From the NCBI GenBank assembly GCA_028277765.1, contig JANQFQ010000034.1:1-34665 (forward strand): 34,665 nt of DNA, given 5' to 3'. The notes beneath the pieces were generated by a model that was not told the DNA's origin, ran no database searches, and saw only the letters and a program-made list of their open reading frames with translations. This document shows positions 1-6,411 of the stretch, in pieces (position 1 is the stretch's first letter; each line of letters begins with the position of its first letter). Made by a program: the position numbers and the translations under genes. The stretch is from Desulfobacterales bacterium. Its GTDB lineage: Bacteria > Desulfobacterota > Desulfobacteria > Desulfobacterales > SURF-7.

Positions 1-1
1 T

Positions 2-316
2 TCAAAGCTTGTATCTTTAGTGGGTGGCGAAATTACAGCGCCGTTAAAGCTTGTATCCCAGGGTATCAATGAACGGCTTTTTTATCGCTGGCATGAACAG
101 CTCGCAGATGCCATGCTTTCTCCGAAAGCTGCTGAAAAGATACAAAAGATGAAAAATCTCTCTCCGAAATCCGAGGAGCTTATTCGCCAATTAGGGGCAT
201 TCCTGGGGATGAGTGCAGGCAGAGAGGCAGAGAAGGAAGTCAGGAAGGGGCTGAGGGAGGAAAGGCCGATTTTGGGAAAGCCGGGGAAGTTGGTGGAGGT
301 TAGAAGAACAAAGTAA
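2..316 (+). CDS. C-terminal end of a truncated unrecognised protein
   Basis: The frame is open from the left edge, so this is the tail of a gene that starts outside the window. A GTG at 20 is in frame, but nothing marks it as a real start. The visible part of about 104 residues is charged and helical, with a Lys/Glu/Arg-rich end (around EKEVRKGLREERP) and no motif I recognise. It lies on the element side of the tRNA-Glu junction, so it is probably cargo or structural phage-like DNA. That is inference from position only. No function is assigned. Confidence 0.5.
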   Translation, partial: SKLVSLVGGEITAPLKLVSQGINERLFYRWHEQLADAMLSPKAAEKIQKMKNLSPKSEELIRQLGAFLGMSAGREAEKEVRKGLREERPILGKPGKLVEVRRTK

Positions 317-354
317 ACAATCGGTAGTGCCCTAATTTAAATTTTTAAAACGAT

Positions 355-1002
355 TTAAAAAAATAGGTGTTTTTCTGAAACAGATAATTTTATTTGACCA
401 TAAAATTTATGTTCTTTGTGTTCATATTTTTTCCATATAATATGGGATATAAAATCAATAAATTGTAAATTTAAGCTTTTCCCGCTTTCCATTGGGTTGT
501 AAATTAATTTTGTGGCTGAATTTAATTCAAACCAGAGTTTTGTCTGAAGGTAATCAATCAGACTGTTTCCACTCGCAATTTTGATTGTCCTTGGATCAGG
601 CGTAAAATTAACTATTGGATAGGTTGAAATTTTATCCAATATAGCAAAGTTGACCATATAATTATATAACTTATTAGCATCTGATCTTATGTGTTCTCTG
701 ACATTTTCTTTTCTTACGGTTATAACGCTTAATTGGATTGATGGTTGTTTCTTTAACAAGGCAATGGTCTTCTTAATAAAATAATCTTTTTCTTTATCTG
801 AAAGAGTATTACCTTTTATTTCTAAACTCGTTGACTGTTTTCTTTTAGAATATATTTTCTTTACAATTCGCTTAGGAAGATGAGAAAGTGTCTTTGGAAT
901 TATTAATGTTGCTATTGTAAGATAACGGCTCGAACCGCCAAATTGGTATGGTTTATCAAATTTCCAGCCTAAATCACCGCTTTCATCAAGAAATAGATTC
1001 AT
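355..1002 (-). CDS. DUF3800 domain protein
   Basis: The 215-aa protein opens with MNLFLDESGDLG, the N-terminal DES signature of the DUF3800 family. Further acidic positions typical of the family follow: the Glu of LEIKG near residue 62 and an Asp in LQFIDFISHIIW near the C terminus. These acids suggest an RNase H-like metal-binding fold, which is family-level inference. The biochemical role of DUF3800 proteins is not settled; they are often found in prophages, islands and near defence genes, which matches this setting. ATG at 1002 is the natural start because the DES motif begins at residue 6. The gene is clearly AT-richer than the core genes to the right and faces away from the neighbouring element genes, consistent with horizontal acquisition. 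Confidence 0.85.
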   Translation of the reverse strand: MNLFLDESGDLGWKFDKPYQFGGSSRYLTIATLIIPKTLSHLPKRIVKKIYSKRKQSTSLEIKGNTLSDKEKDYFIKKTIALLKKQPSIQLSVITVRKENVREHIRSDANKLYNYMVNFAILDKISTYPIVNFTPDPRTIKIASGNSLIDYLQTKLWFELNSATKLIYNPMESGKSLNLQFIDFISHIIWKKYEHKEHKFYGQIKLSVSEKHLFF

Positions 1003-1300
1003 AATTTTACCAAAAAAAATAGCGGTCCCTGAGGCTGGTAACGCTTACAGCGTACTTATGACACCCGAAGGCCTCACAGTATCTCAGGATTTATCCGCTA
1101 ATATAAATACTTTAAGGGCTCTCCATGTAAAAGTCAATAAAAACATTTTTATTTTTCGCATTGTAGTATTATAAAAGTTTGAATTTAGATAAATTTAATT
1201 TGAACACTTTGATAACATTTAAGAGAAGGCTGGTCAATGGTTGTATGTGCTTGATAAGTGATTTCGCATAAATTTAGGTGAGTTCCCCACCCTCATTTTC
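1003..1300. other. Gap with a possible gene fragment
   Basis: No intact gene is seen. On the plus strand, 1019-1174 is an open stretch ending in TAA that reads like protein (around AVPEAGNAYSVLMTPEGL), but it has no start codon with a ribosome binding site and its upstream continuation runs antisense through the DUF3800 gene. It may be the remnant of a gene interrupted when the DUF3800 gene arrived. The rest (about 1175-1300) is AT-rich and shows nothing clear. Confidence 0.25.
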
Positions 1301-1328
1301 TTGACTTTCAGGGCCGTTCTGGTATTCT
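1301..1328 (+). promoter_or_regulatory. Candidate sigma-70 promoter for the RNA/small-gene operon
   Basis: TTGACT (1301-1306) is followed after 16 bp by TATTCT (1323-1328). It points at the hairpins and the small genes beginning at 1493. This is a pattern match only. Confidence 0.4.
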
Positions 1329-1354
1329 GTTATTATCTCAAACGTGCACGGTTT

Positions 1355-1377
1355 CCTGACCGTTATCAGGTTTTTTT
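1355..1377 (+). terminator. Short intrinsic terminator / possible attenuator
   Basis: CCTGA (1355-1359) pairs with TCAGG (1366-1370) around a 6-nt loop and is followed by seven T. It begins only about 20 nt after the expected start of the 1301 promoter. ACGGT (1348-1352) can instead pair with ACCGT (1359-1363), which would block the terminator stem, so an attenuation switch is possible. The stem is only 5 bp, hence moderate confidence. Confidence 0.4.
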
Positions 1378-1402
1378 ATTTGAAGACATAGACCAAGAAA
1401 TT

Positions 1403-1471
1403 AGCCCGCTATGTGGGGAGCATCCGAAAGGACTCCGAAGCCTGCACGGCTTGAGACCACTAAGGCGGGCT
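1403..1471 (+). ncRNA. Folded three-way-junction RNA element, family unknown
   Basis: The 69 nt fold into a compact junction. P1 pairs AGCCCGC (1403-1409) with GCGGGCT (1465-1471). After a small internal loop, P1b pairs GTGG (1413-1416) with CCAC (1457-1460). P2 pairs GGAG (1417-1420) with CTCC (1433-1436), has a 2-nt bulge, then TCC/GGA closed by a GAAA tetraloop (1426-1429). P3 pairs AGCC (1439-1442) with GGCT (1448-1451) around TGCAC. The element ends 9 nt before a GGAGGTG ribosome binding site for the gene at 1493, so a cis-regulatory RNA is the likely role. It does not match the riboswitch consensus sequences I know. A run of five T follows closely, so a terminator function is an alternative. 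Confidence 0.55.
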
Positions 1472-1492
1472 TCGTTTTTGGGAGGTGTTATT

Positions 1493-1993
1493 ATGACAGA
1501 AGAAAGAAAAGAAGTTGGAACACAAGAGGCAGAGGTAAAGGAGTTTGGATGGGATGTGGCTGTATCGACAGTACGGCAAATGCACGGGATAATCCTTGAT
1601 TTTAAAGACCACATGGATGTCATTGAACTGCTGGAATACATTATTCCGTCAAGAGAACTGCAAGAAGCCATAGAAGTACCAGCCGACTATAAGGGGCTAA
1701 ATCCCCGGAATGCATTGCAGGCAATGTTGTGCAGAGTTGCAGACGGATATCGAGAAATGGCAAAGGAGTTTGAAAAGCTTATAAGACCATTTGAAAAGAT
1801 TCGGCAGCTTGACAATGAAGAGATTAGCAAAATACAGAATCAAACTGGACGGTTCAGGGAGGGGCTTGCCGAATGCTGTATGCTTGGTATAAATCCGACC
1901 AGAATACTTTGGGACAAAATCTATGAAGTTAGGGGACCCCGGAAGCGGTTTGAAGTAGAGGATGGCGAGACTGAAAAGGAGGTGGTGTCATGA
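1493..1993 (+). CDS. Unrecognised 166-aa protein of a mobile element
   Basis: An ATG at 1493 sits after an excellent GGAGGTG (1481-1487). A TTG at 1301 opens the same frame, but that stretch covers the promoter, the hairpins and the folded RNA, so 1493 is the start. The protein is helical and acidic at both ends, with no signal peptide or membrane segment and no motif I know. Two Cys stand together in AECCMLGINPTR. It overlaps the next gene by ATGA (1990-1993), so the pair is translationally coupled. Position between a folded RNA leader and integrase genes suggests an accessory gene of the integrative element. Function unknown. Confidence 0.7.
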   Translation: MTEERKEVGTQEAEVKEFGWDVAVSTVRQMHGIILDFKDHMDVIELLEYIIPSRELQEAIEVPADYKGLNPRNALQAMLCRVADGYREMAKEFEKLIRPFEKIRQLDNEEISKIQNQTGRFREGLAECCMLGINPTRILWDKIYEVRGPRKRFEVEDGETEKEVVS

Positions 1994-2241
1994 GTGAAGA
2001 AAGCAAAGCTGACTTAGTAGATTGTTTCCCTGAGCTTTACCGTGCGGCAGATCTACTCAAACACACCTATGAAGGAGTTGAGGTAGGACATGAAACGATT
2101 TTGACCTTTATCTATGCCGCAATTGAAAAGTTGAATTATTATCACGATAAATATAATTTTCATGTAAGTGAAGAGGACTCCTGCTTGAGTATTGATGAAA
2201 TGTTTGCCGTGTTAAAAAAACATGCTGCTAAATCCAATTAA
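1990..2241 (+). CDS. Unrecognised 83-aa acidic protein
   Basis: The start ATG overlaps the stop of the upstream gene (ATGA), and a GGAGGTGG stretch just before (1979-1986) serves as ribosome binding site. The protein is small, acidic, probably all helical, with a Tyr-rich middle (LNYYHDKYNF). There is no helix-turn-helix that would mark it as an excisionase, although its size and location two genes before an integrase would allow that role. That is speculation. Followed after 6 nt by a strong GC hairpin. Confidence 0.65.
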   Translation: MSEESKADLVDCFPELYRAADLLKHTYEGVEVGHETILTFIYAAIEKLNYYHDKYNFHVSEEDSCLSIDEMFAVLKKHAAKSN

Positions 2242-2247
2242 TAATCA

Positions 2248-2267
2248 GGGGCCGGGAAACCGGCCCC
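2248..2267 (+). other. GC hairpin with GAAA tetraloop between genes
   Basis: GGGGCCGG (2248-2255) pairs perfectly with CCGGCCCC (2260-2267) around a GAAA loop. No T tract follows, so it is more likely an RNA-stability or processing structure than an intrinsic terminator. The next gene's ribosome binding site begins 8 nt later. Confidence 0.6.
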
Positions 2268-2286
2268 ATATCAAAGAGGAGATGTG

Positions 2287-2878
2287 ATGCTGAACAGTTC
2301 TTATCATGCAGAGTTGTGTATGAAGGGAAATATTTATACACTACAGAAGTGTCCAGAGTGTGACGGACCGATGAAACATGACGAAAACAAGGACGGCTGC
2401 TTTTGCTTGGTTCACACGGGGATTTCAGCTTCGAAAAAGTTTGTTGTCCGTTTTGGACGCAACATTACCAGAAATTTCAAAGATTATGCTATGGCAAGGC
2501 AGTTTTTAAACGGCCTCAGATTTAAGACTGCCGAGGGGACTTTTGACGAGCGTGATTATATTTCCGCAAACCCTTTGGGTTTTGAGGTCCAGGCGTTGAG
2601 ATGGCTTTCCCTGAAAAAAAAGAAGGTCAAGCATAATACCTACCGCGATTACAGGAATAGCATATACAAGGCTGTCTCAATGTGGGGACCGAGAAACGTT
2701 AAAACAATATTATTCTGAAACAGAATTGATGCAGCACGGCACAACTCATAAATCAAACAAGGCGTTTCGACGGTATATGCAGGGCAAAAGAGAAGTGTCG
2801 AAAGATATATACGGCAAGGTCCAAGAGATGCAGGGAAAAGTGATTAAGCTTAGAAAAAAGAAAGAAGGAGGTTTTTGA
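2287..2878 (+). pseudogene. Decayed tyrosine integrase lacking its catalytic core
   Basis: The first 143 codons (ATG 2287, stop 2716-2718; AGAGGAG ribosome binding site at 2275-2281) match the N terminus of the next gene: MCMKGNIYT-type opening, CxxC...CxxH zinc ribbon, RFG...GLRFKT.EGTFD.RDY arm-binding segment. Directly after, in another frame (about 2693-2878), comes the matching C terminus: ETLKQYY...MQHGTTHKSNKAFRRYM with the catalytic-Tyr region, ending TGA at 2876-2878. About 200 residues of the middle, including the box I Arg region, are missing, and the join is out of frame. It cannot make a working recombinase. The N-terminal fragment is still a complete small ORF and could bind DNA. 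Its TGA overlaps the next start codon. Confidence 0.8.
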
Positions 2879-4104
2879 TGTTGAATAATATGTGTATGAA
2901 GGGCAACATATATACGCATAAAAAATGCTTTATATGCTATGGTGCACTTAAATACAAGGAGCAGCAGACTAAGTTTCAATGCCCGAAACATCCCGAACAG
3001 CAATGGACAGGTGGCTGCTTTGTACGCTTCGGCAAGGCTCACACCAAAAGGTTTAAATCGGTAAAGGAGGCCGAGCGGCATCTCATAGGCTTACGATTTA
3101 AAACCGATGAAGGAACTTTTGACTTAAGAGACTATCAAAAAGAAAGCCCGCTAGCTTTTTCCTCTTTTGTCGAAAGATACCTTGAGCACAGACAGAAAGA
3201 TAACATTTCTAAGAAACAGCTTAATCACATAGAGCATGTCCTTGGCCTGGCTGTTGAAGAGTGGGAAAACACAAATATTAAGCTGATACAAGAAGGAGAA
3301 ATCGAGGATTTCTTGTCTAAGGATGGTATCAGCAATAAAACCAGGGCCAATTACAAAAGTGTACTGAGTTATTTTTGGAAATGGATCGTAAGAAGAGAAA
3401 AAAGAAAAAGCGGCCTTGAGATGCCGGAATTCCCAAAAATTTCTTTTGAGTTGGGTTGGCGAAAAATTACAGACATTGAGACGCAGCAAAGTATTTTAGA
3501 AGAAGTATTTAGAATTTCCTATCATATTAATCCTCGAATATGGTTGGGCATCAAGCTCTTGACCCTTTATCCAAAGATAAGGCCGGGGGAGCTGAGAAAT
3601 GTTCAGGAAGGACACGTTAACCTTGACGAGAGATGGATTGTATTTCCTTCCCCAAAAGAAAAGAAGCCTAAGTTTGTTCATCTGCTCCTTGAGCATGCAG
3701 ACCTTATCCGAAAACACTGGCAGCCTAGAGGCCTGCCCCATATGTATTTTTTCAGACATCTTTCCTCAAGATCCGGTGTAATAGCAGGCGCACAATTCGG
3801 ACCTAAACAGTTTCAGAAATGGTGGAATAGGGCCTGTAAGAATTTAGGCATTGAAGGAGTTTCTTTGTACCCTGGCACAAAACACACCACGGTAACAGCT
3901 GCGGGGAAAAAGCTCACTCCTGAACAGATCCAGAGGGGAGGCACGGGCCATACCTCGGATGCTTTTAAAAGGTATATGTTGCCGGATGTTAATGAGGCTC
4001 TTGTGGTTACAAAAGCTATTGAAGATATGCAGCAGGGAGCCGGGAAGGTTGTGAGGCTGAAGAGGGAAAAGGAGGTGTATGAAGAAGATATTAAGCTACA
4101 ATAA
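2878..4104 (+). CDS. int: Tyrosine site-specific recombinase / phage-type integrase
   Basis: The 408-aa protein catalyses integration and excision of the surrounding element. ATG at 2878 follows AGGAGG (2866-2871). Order: N-terminal zinc ribbon (CFIC...CPKH, residues about 17-38), arm-type DNA-binding segment (RFGKAHTKRF to TFDLRDY), SAM-like core-binding domain (about 90-175), catalytic domain. Catalytic features: box I Arg in KIRPGEL (about 235), hairpin Lys in SPKEKKPK, GH (about 357-358), and the nucleophile Tyr in FKRYML (about 366). The box II region reads LYPGTKHTT, so the usual Arg is Lys. Intact length and motifs suggest function. It lies 1.6 kb from the tRNA-Glu 3' end, the probable attachment site. 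Confidence 0.88.
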   Translation: MLNNMCMKGNIYTHKKCFICYGALKYKEQQTKFQCPKHPEQQWTGGCFVRFGKAHTKRFKSVKEAERHLIGLRFKTDEGTFDLRDYQKESPLAFSSFVERYLEHRQKDNISKKQLNHIEHVLGLAVEEWENTNIKLIQEGEIEDFLSKDGISNKTRANYKSVLSYFWKWIVRREKRKSGLEMPEFPKISFELGWRKITDIETQQSILEEVFRISYHINPRIWLGIKLLTLYPKIRPGELRNVQEGHVNLDERWIVFPSPKEKKPKFVHLLLEHADLIRKHWQPRGLPHMYFFRHLSSRSGVIAGAQFGPKQFQKWWNRACKNLGIEGVSLYPGTKHTTVTAAGKKLTPEQIQRGGTGHTSDAFKRYMLPDVNEALVVTKAIEDMQQGAGKVVRLKREKEVYEEDIKLQ

Positions 4105-4196
4105 TACCAATCAAAATTATTATAGACATTTAATCGCTGATCGTGTATTAAATTTTTCCTCACCAGTAATTCACATCAATTATTATGAGGTTATTT

Positions 4197-5612
4197 ATGA
4201 CAGAAATAATAAGAAAAATACAGGATTCTGAACCAAACCCTGATGATATATGGGGTGATGACAGATTGTATAGGAATGAAATCGCAGAGCACTTAACCCA
4301 TATTCTAGCTTCTGCGAATTCTCCTTTTGTTATGAATATTAACTCTCCATGGGGGACCGGCAAAACTTTTTTTCTTAAACGCTGGCAGCTGTCAATAAGA
4401 GATAAACATCCAAGTCTATTTTTTAATGCCTGGGAAACGGATTATTCGGATGATCCTTTTATCGCTTTTATTTCAGAAGTAAAATCCCAACTCCAGAGTC
4501 TTGGGACAAGAAAACAAACAATAAAAAAGAAAATTGATAAATTAGTTGATACTGGACACCATATTTTTTTAAAGGGTGGGCCTTTATTGATAAAAACTTT
4601 TGTCAGATATGCTCTTAAAGAAAAAGGCGTTGATGAGTTATCAGACTTATTACACGGTGATACTGTAAAAGACATGTCAAAGCTTGTTGAAAAGCTATCA
4701 AAAGAAGCTGTAGATGAACATCTTAAGAAGAAGAAATCTATCAATTCATTTAAGGCCCAACTAGAAAATACAGTCACTGAAATTACATCTGGAGCATCAA
4801 CTTTGAAGCTGCCGTTGTTTGTTTTTATTGATGAGCTTGACCGGTGCAGGCCGACATATGCAATAGAACTTTTGGAGCATATAAAACATTTGTTTTGTGT
4901 GCCGGGATTAGTGTTCATTATTGCGACAGACACATGCGAACTTGGGCATTCAATTCGATCAATATATGGAACTGAATTTAATACAGACGGCTATCTACGA
5001 AGGTTTATAGATCAAACTTACCGTTTGCCGTTACCAGTATATGAAGAATTTGCTTATGTACTTTGGCAGAAACTGGATTTAGAAAGTATAATTCAATCCC
5101 ACAGAAAAATTATAGTATATAGAAGTGCGCCACAATTATCATCCCTTTTTGCGACTTGTGCTAAATCTTTTCAGCTCACTTTAAGAGAACAGGAACAGTG
5201 TATGAGTAAATTTAGAGCAATAGTTATAATTTCCAAGTCAAATGAAATACATTTGTTTCCTCTTTTTATGTTTTTTTTAATCATGGCCCAGATAAAAATG
5301 CCAGATGCGTATAATGATTTTCATATTGGAACAATTAATCTTCAACAGTTTTATAGGATAATTCGAGAAGAGATTATGAGGTTAAGGCGCCAGGATGTAC
5401 AGATATTGAAATTGGTGGAGTGTTTTTTTTTAAACATCAGCGATGATGAAAGTATAAAACAGGCTCTGGCGCCATATGCTAGAAATACAGAAATGTCATA
5501 TGAAGATGGTGTTATCTATAAATTATTATTTAGTATAAATGATCATCTTGCGGACTGCAGAGCGCATTTAAACCTTGTTGAGTTTGTTAGTCGATTAGAT
5601 CCTGAAAAATAG
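4197..5612 (+). CDS. KAP family P-loop NTPase
   Basis: Start ATG 4197 has GAGG (4187-4190) at good spacing; the in-frame ATG at 4185 has none. The protein has the marks of KAP ATPases of the STAND-like AAA+ group: Walker A in NSPWGTGKTF (Lys about residue 56), FNAWETDY soon after, and Walker B in LFVFIDELDRCRP (DE about 212-213), followed by AIELLEHIKHLF and a sensor-like FIIATD. KAP proteins occur in phage exclusion and defence settings and in membrane-linked signalling. No transmembrane pair is obvious in the KAP insert here. The C-terminal half (about 260-471) is helical and unassigned. It sits between the integrase and the tRNA junction, a usual cargo position, so an anti-phage role is plausible but unproven. 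Confidence 0.85.
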   Translation: MTEIIRKIQDSEPNPDDIWGDDRLYRNEIAEHLTHILASANSPFVMNINSPWGTGKTFFLKRWQLSIRDKHPSLFFNAWETDYSDDPFIAFISEVKSQLQSLGTRKQTIKKKIDKLVDTGHHIFLKGGPLLIKTFVRYALKEKGVDELSDLLHGDTVKDMSKLVEKLSKEAVDEHLKKKKSINSFKAQLENTVTEITSGASTLKLPLFVFIDELDRCRPTYAIELLEHIKHLFCVPGLVFIIATDTCELGHSIRSIYGTEFNTDGYLRRFIDQTYRLPLPVYEEFAYVLWQKLDLESIIQSHRKIIVYRSAPQLSSLFATCAKSFQLTLREQEQCMSKFRAIVIISKSNEIHLFPLFMFFLIMAQIKMPDAYNDFHIGTINLQQFYRIIREEIMRLRRQDVQILKLVECFFLNISDDESIKQALAPYARNTEMSYEDGVIYKLLFSINDHLADCRAHLNLVEFVSRLDPEK

Positions 5613-5663
5613 CCTACATATTAATCCTGAAGCCACCATTTTCAAACCATTTTGAATGCGAGT

Positions 5664-5684
5664 GTTGGGTATAGAGTTGGGTAT
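5664..5684 (+). repeat. Tandem GTTGGGTAT motif, possible integrase arm sites
   Basis: GTTGGGTAT occurs at 5664-5672 and again at 5676-5684, a 12-nt spacing of about one helical turn, about 60 bp from the tRNA 3' end on the element side. Short direct repeats at this place often are arm-type binding sites for the integrase. The role is inference. Confidence 0.4.
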
Positions 5685-5701
5685 TGACTTTTTTGGCAAG
5701 C

Positions 5702-5733
5702 AAAAAGGGGCCATGAAAGCATCATAACCCCTT
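5702..5733 (-). terminator. Intrinsic terminator of the tRNA-Glu transcript
   Basis: Read on the minus strand, AAGGGG (5733-5728) pairs with CCCCTT (5710-5705) and runs into five T. It lies 12 nt past the encoded CCA end of the tRNA. Confidence 0.6.
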
Positions 5734-5744
5734 GATATTACAGC

Positions 5745-5819
5745 TGGTGATCCCACGGGGAATCGAACCCCGGTTACCGGCGTGAGAGGCCGGCGTCCTA
5801 GCCGCTAGACGATGGGACC
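5745..5819 (-). tRNA. tRNA-Glu (anticodon CTC), CCA encoded
   Basis: A full 75-nt cloverleaf: acceptor GGTCCCA/TGGGATC, D arm GTC...GAC with TAGCGGCTAG loop, anticodon stem CCGGC/GCCGG with loop CTCTCAC (anticodon CTC, reads GAG), T arm CGGGG/CCCCG with TTCGATT, discriminator A and genomic CCA. Its 3' end faces the integrase and cargo genes, the arrangement expected when an element integrates at a tRNA 3' end. A promoter and a terminator flank it. Confidence 0.95.
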
Positions 5820-5834
5820 GTATACGCTGGAAAG

Positions 5835-5863
5835 GAGATATAAAAGTTGAGGTAATTTGTCAA
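5835..5863 (-). promoter_or_regulatory. Promoter of tRNA-Glu with overlapping palindrome
   Basis: On the minus strand TTGACA (5863-5858), a 17-bp spacer, then TATCTC (5840-5835), about 15 bp before the tRNA. The perfect 20-bp palindrome CAATTATTAATTAATAATTG (5861-5880) overlaps the -35 box and may act as an AT-rich upstream element. Confidence 0.5.
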
Positions 5864-5933
5864 TTATTAATTAATAATTGAAGAATTTAGGAGATGAGAG
5901 ATCTTTATAGTTTGGATTTTAGGAAGGGAGAGC

Positions 5934-6007
5934 AACGCGACTTTCATCGCGTTTTGAACCCGGTTATCCCACTTGGATAAGCGGGCTAGCCGCTAGACGA
6001 TGAGACC
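5934..6007 (-). pseudogene. tRNA-Glu 5'-half remnant
   Basis: 27 nt at 5986-6012 repeat the 5' end of the real tRNA-Glu plus 5 nt of its upstream flank (5798-5824) with one mismatch. The acceptor 5' strand and D arm are kept (GGTCTCA, then GTCTAGCGGCTAG). After that the sequence departs: instead of an anticodon arm there are two hairpins, TTATCC/GGATAA (5964-5969 with 5975-5980) and AACGCGA/TCGCGTT (5934-5940 with 5947-5953). No 3' acceptor strand can be found, so it cannot be a working tRNA. Confidence 0.65.
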
Positions 6008-6100
6008 GTATATAAGGACTGAGTAAAAAAAGGAATGTTGGATGATAAAAAGGATTAGGGGGCAGTGAAAAAAGGTGTAAAGTTTCATTCACCGCCTAAA

Positions 6101-6185
6101 CTTTGCGTCTTAGCGTCTTTGCGTGAAAATGTCTGTATCTGTCCGTTATGTTTTTTTCTCTAAGGCCTCTGCGCCTCTGTGAGAG
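6101..6185. repeat. Octamer-periodic intergenic repeat
   Basis: Two blocks of 8-nt units: CTTTGCGT, CTTAGCGT, CTTTGCGT (6101-6124) and CTCTAAGG, CCTCTGCG, CCTCTGTG (6158-6181). On the other strand the second block contains CACAGAGG, a unit also used in the repeats near 12.3 and 23.5 kb. No coding sequence is seen in 6013-6209. Confidence 0.55.
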
Positions 6186-6209
6186 TCAATCTTTTGGGGA
6201 TTACGCCTT

Positions 6210-6410
6210 CTATGCTTCTGGTTTTTTACCTTTTTTCACACCAAATGCAAAATATATAATAAACCCGAGGAAGGGTATTGCTGAGATAAAGATCCATAGA
6301 GGTTTCATTTCTTCAGGATCAAAATCCTTTTGATAAATATCGATGAGGGCCCAGAATGTTCCAAAACAGCATATTGCGACCAATGCAAGGATTATGATTA
6401 TGATATTCAT
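6210..6410 (-). CDS. Small PLDc_N-type membrane protein
   Basis: A 66-residue protein with two hydrophobic segments (about 2-22 and 40-58) joined by a short polar loop, and an FGVKKGKK-type basic tail. The WALIDIYQKDF and PFLGFIIYFAFG pieces fit the phospholipase-D nuclease N-terminal (PLDc_N) domain, a two-helix membrane module that also occurs alone. No catalytic domain is attached. It starts 1 nt after the stop of the transglycosylase gene (TGA-T-ATG), so it is translated by coupling. Function unknown. Confidence 0.75.
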   Translation of the reverse strand: MNIIIIILALVAICCFGTFWALIDIYQKDFDPEEMKPLWIFISAIPFLGFIIYFAFGVKKGKKPEA

Positions 6411-6411
6411 A

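Noticed and set aside
1301-1492. TTG 1301 as start of the 166-aa gene
   Set aside because: The TTG is the -35 box itself and the stretch holds a terminator and the folded RNA; ATG 1493 has a strong ribosome binding site.
6148-6333. Plus-strand ORF of 61 aa over the PLDc_N gene
   Set aside because: It starts inside an octamer repeat, has no ribosome binding site and overlaps a better gene on the other strand.
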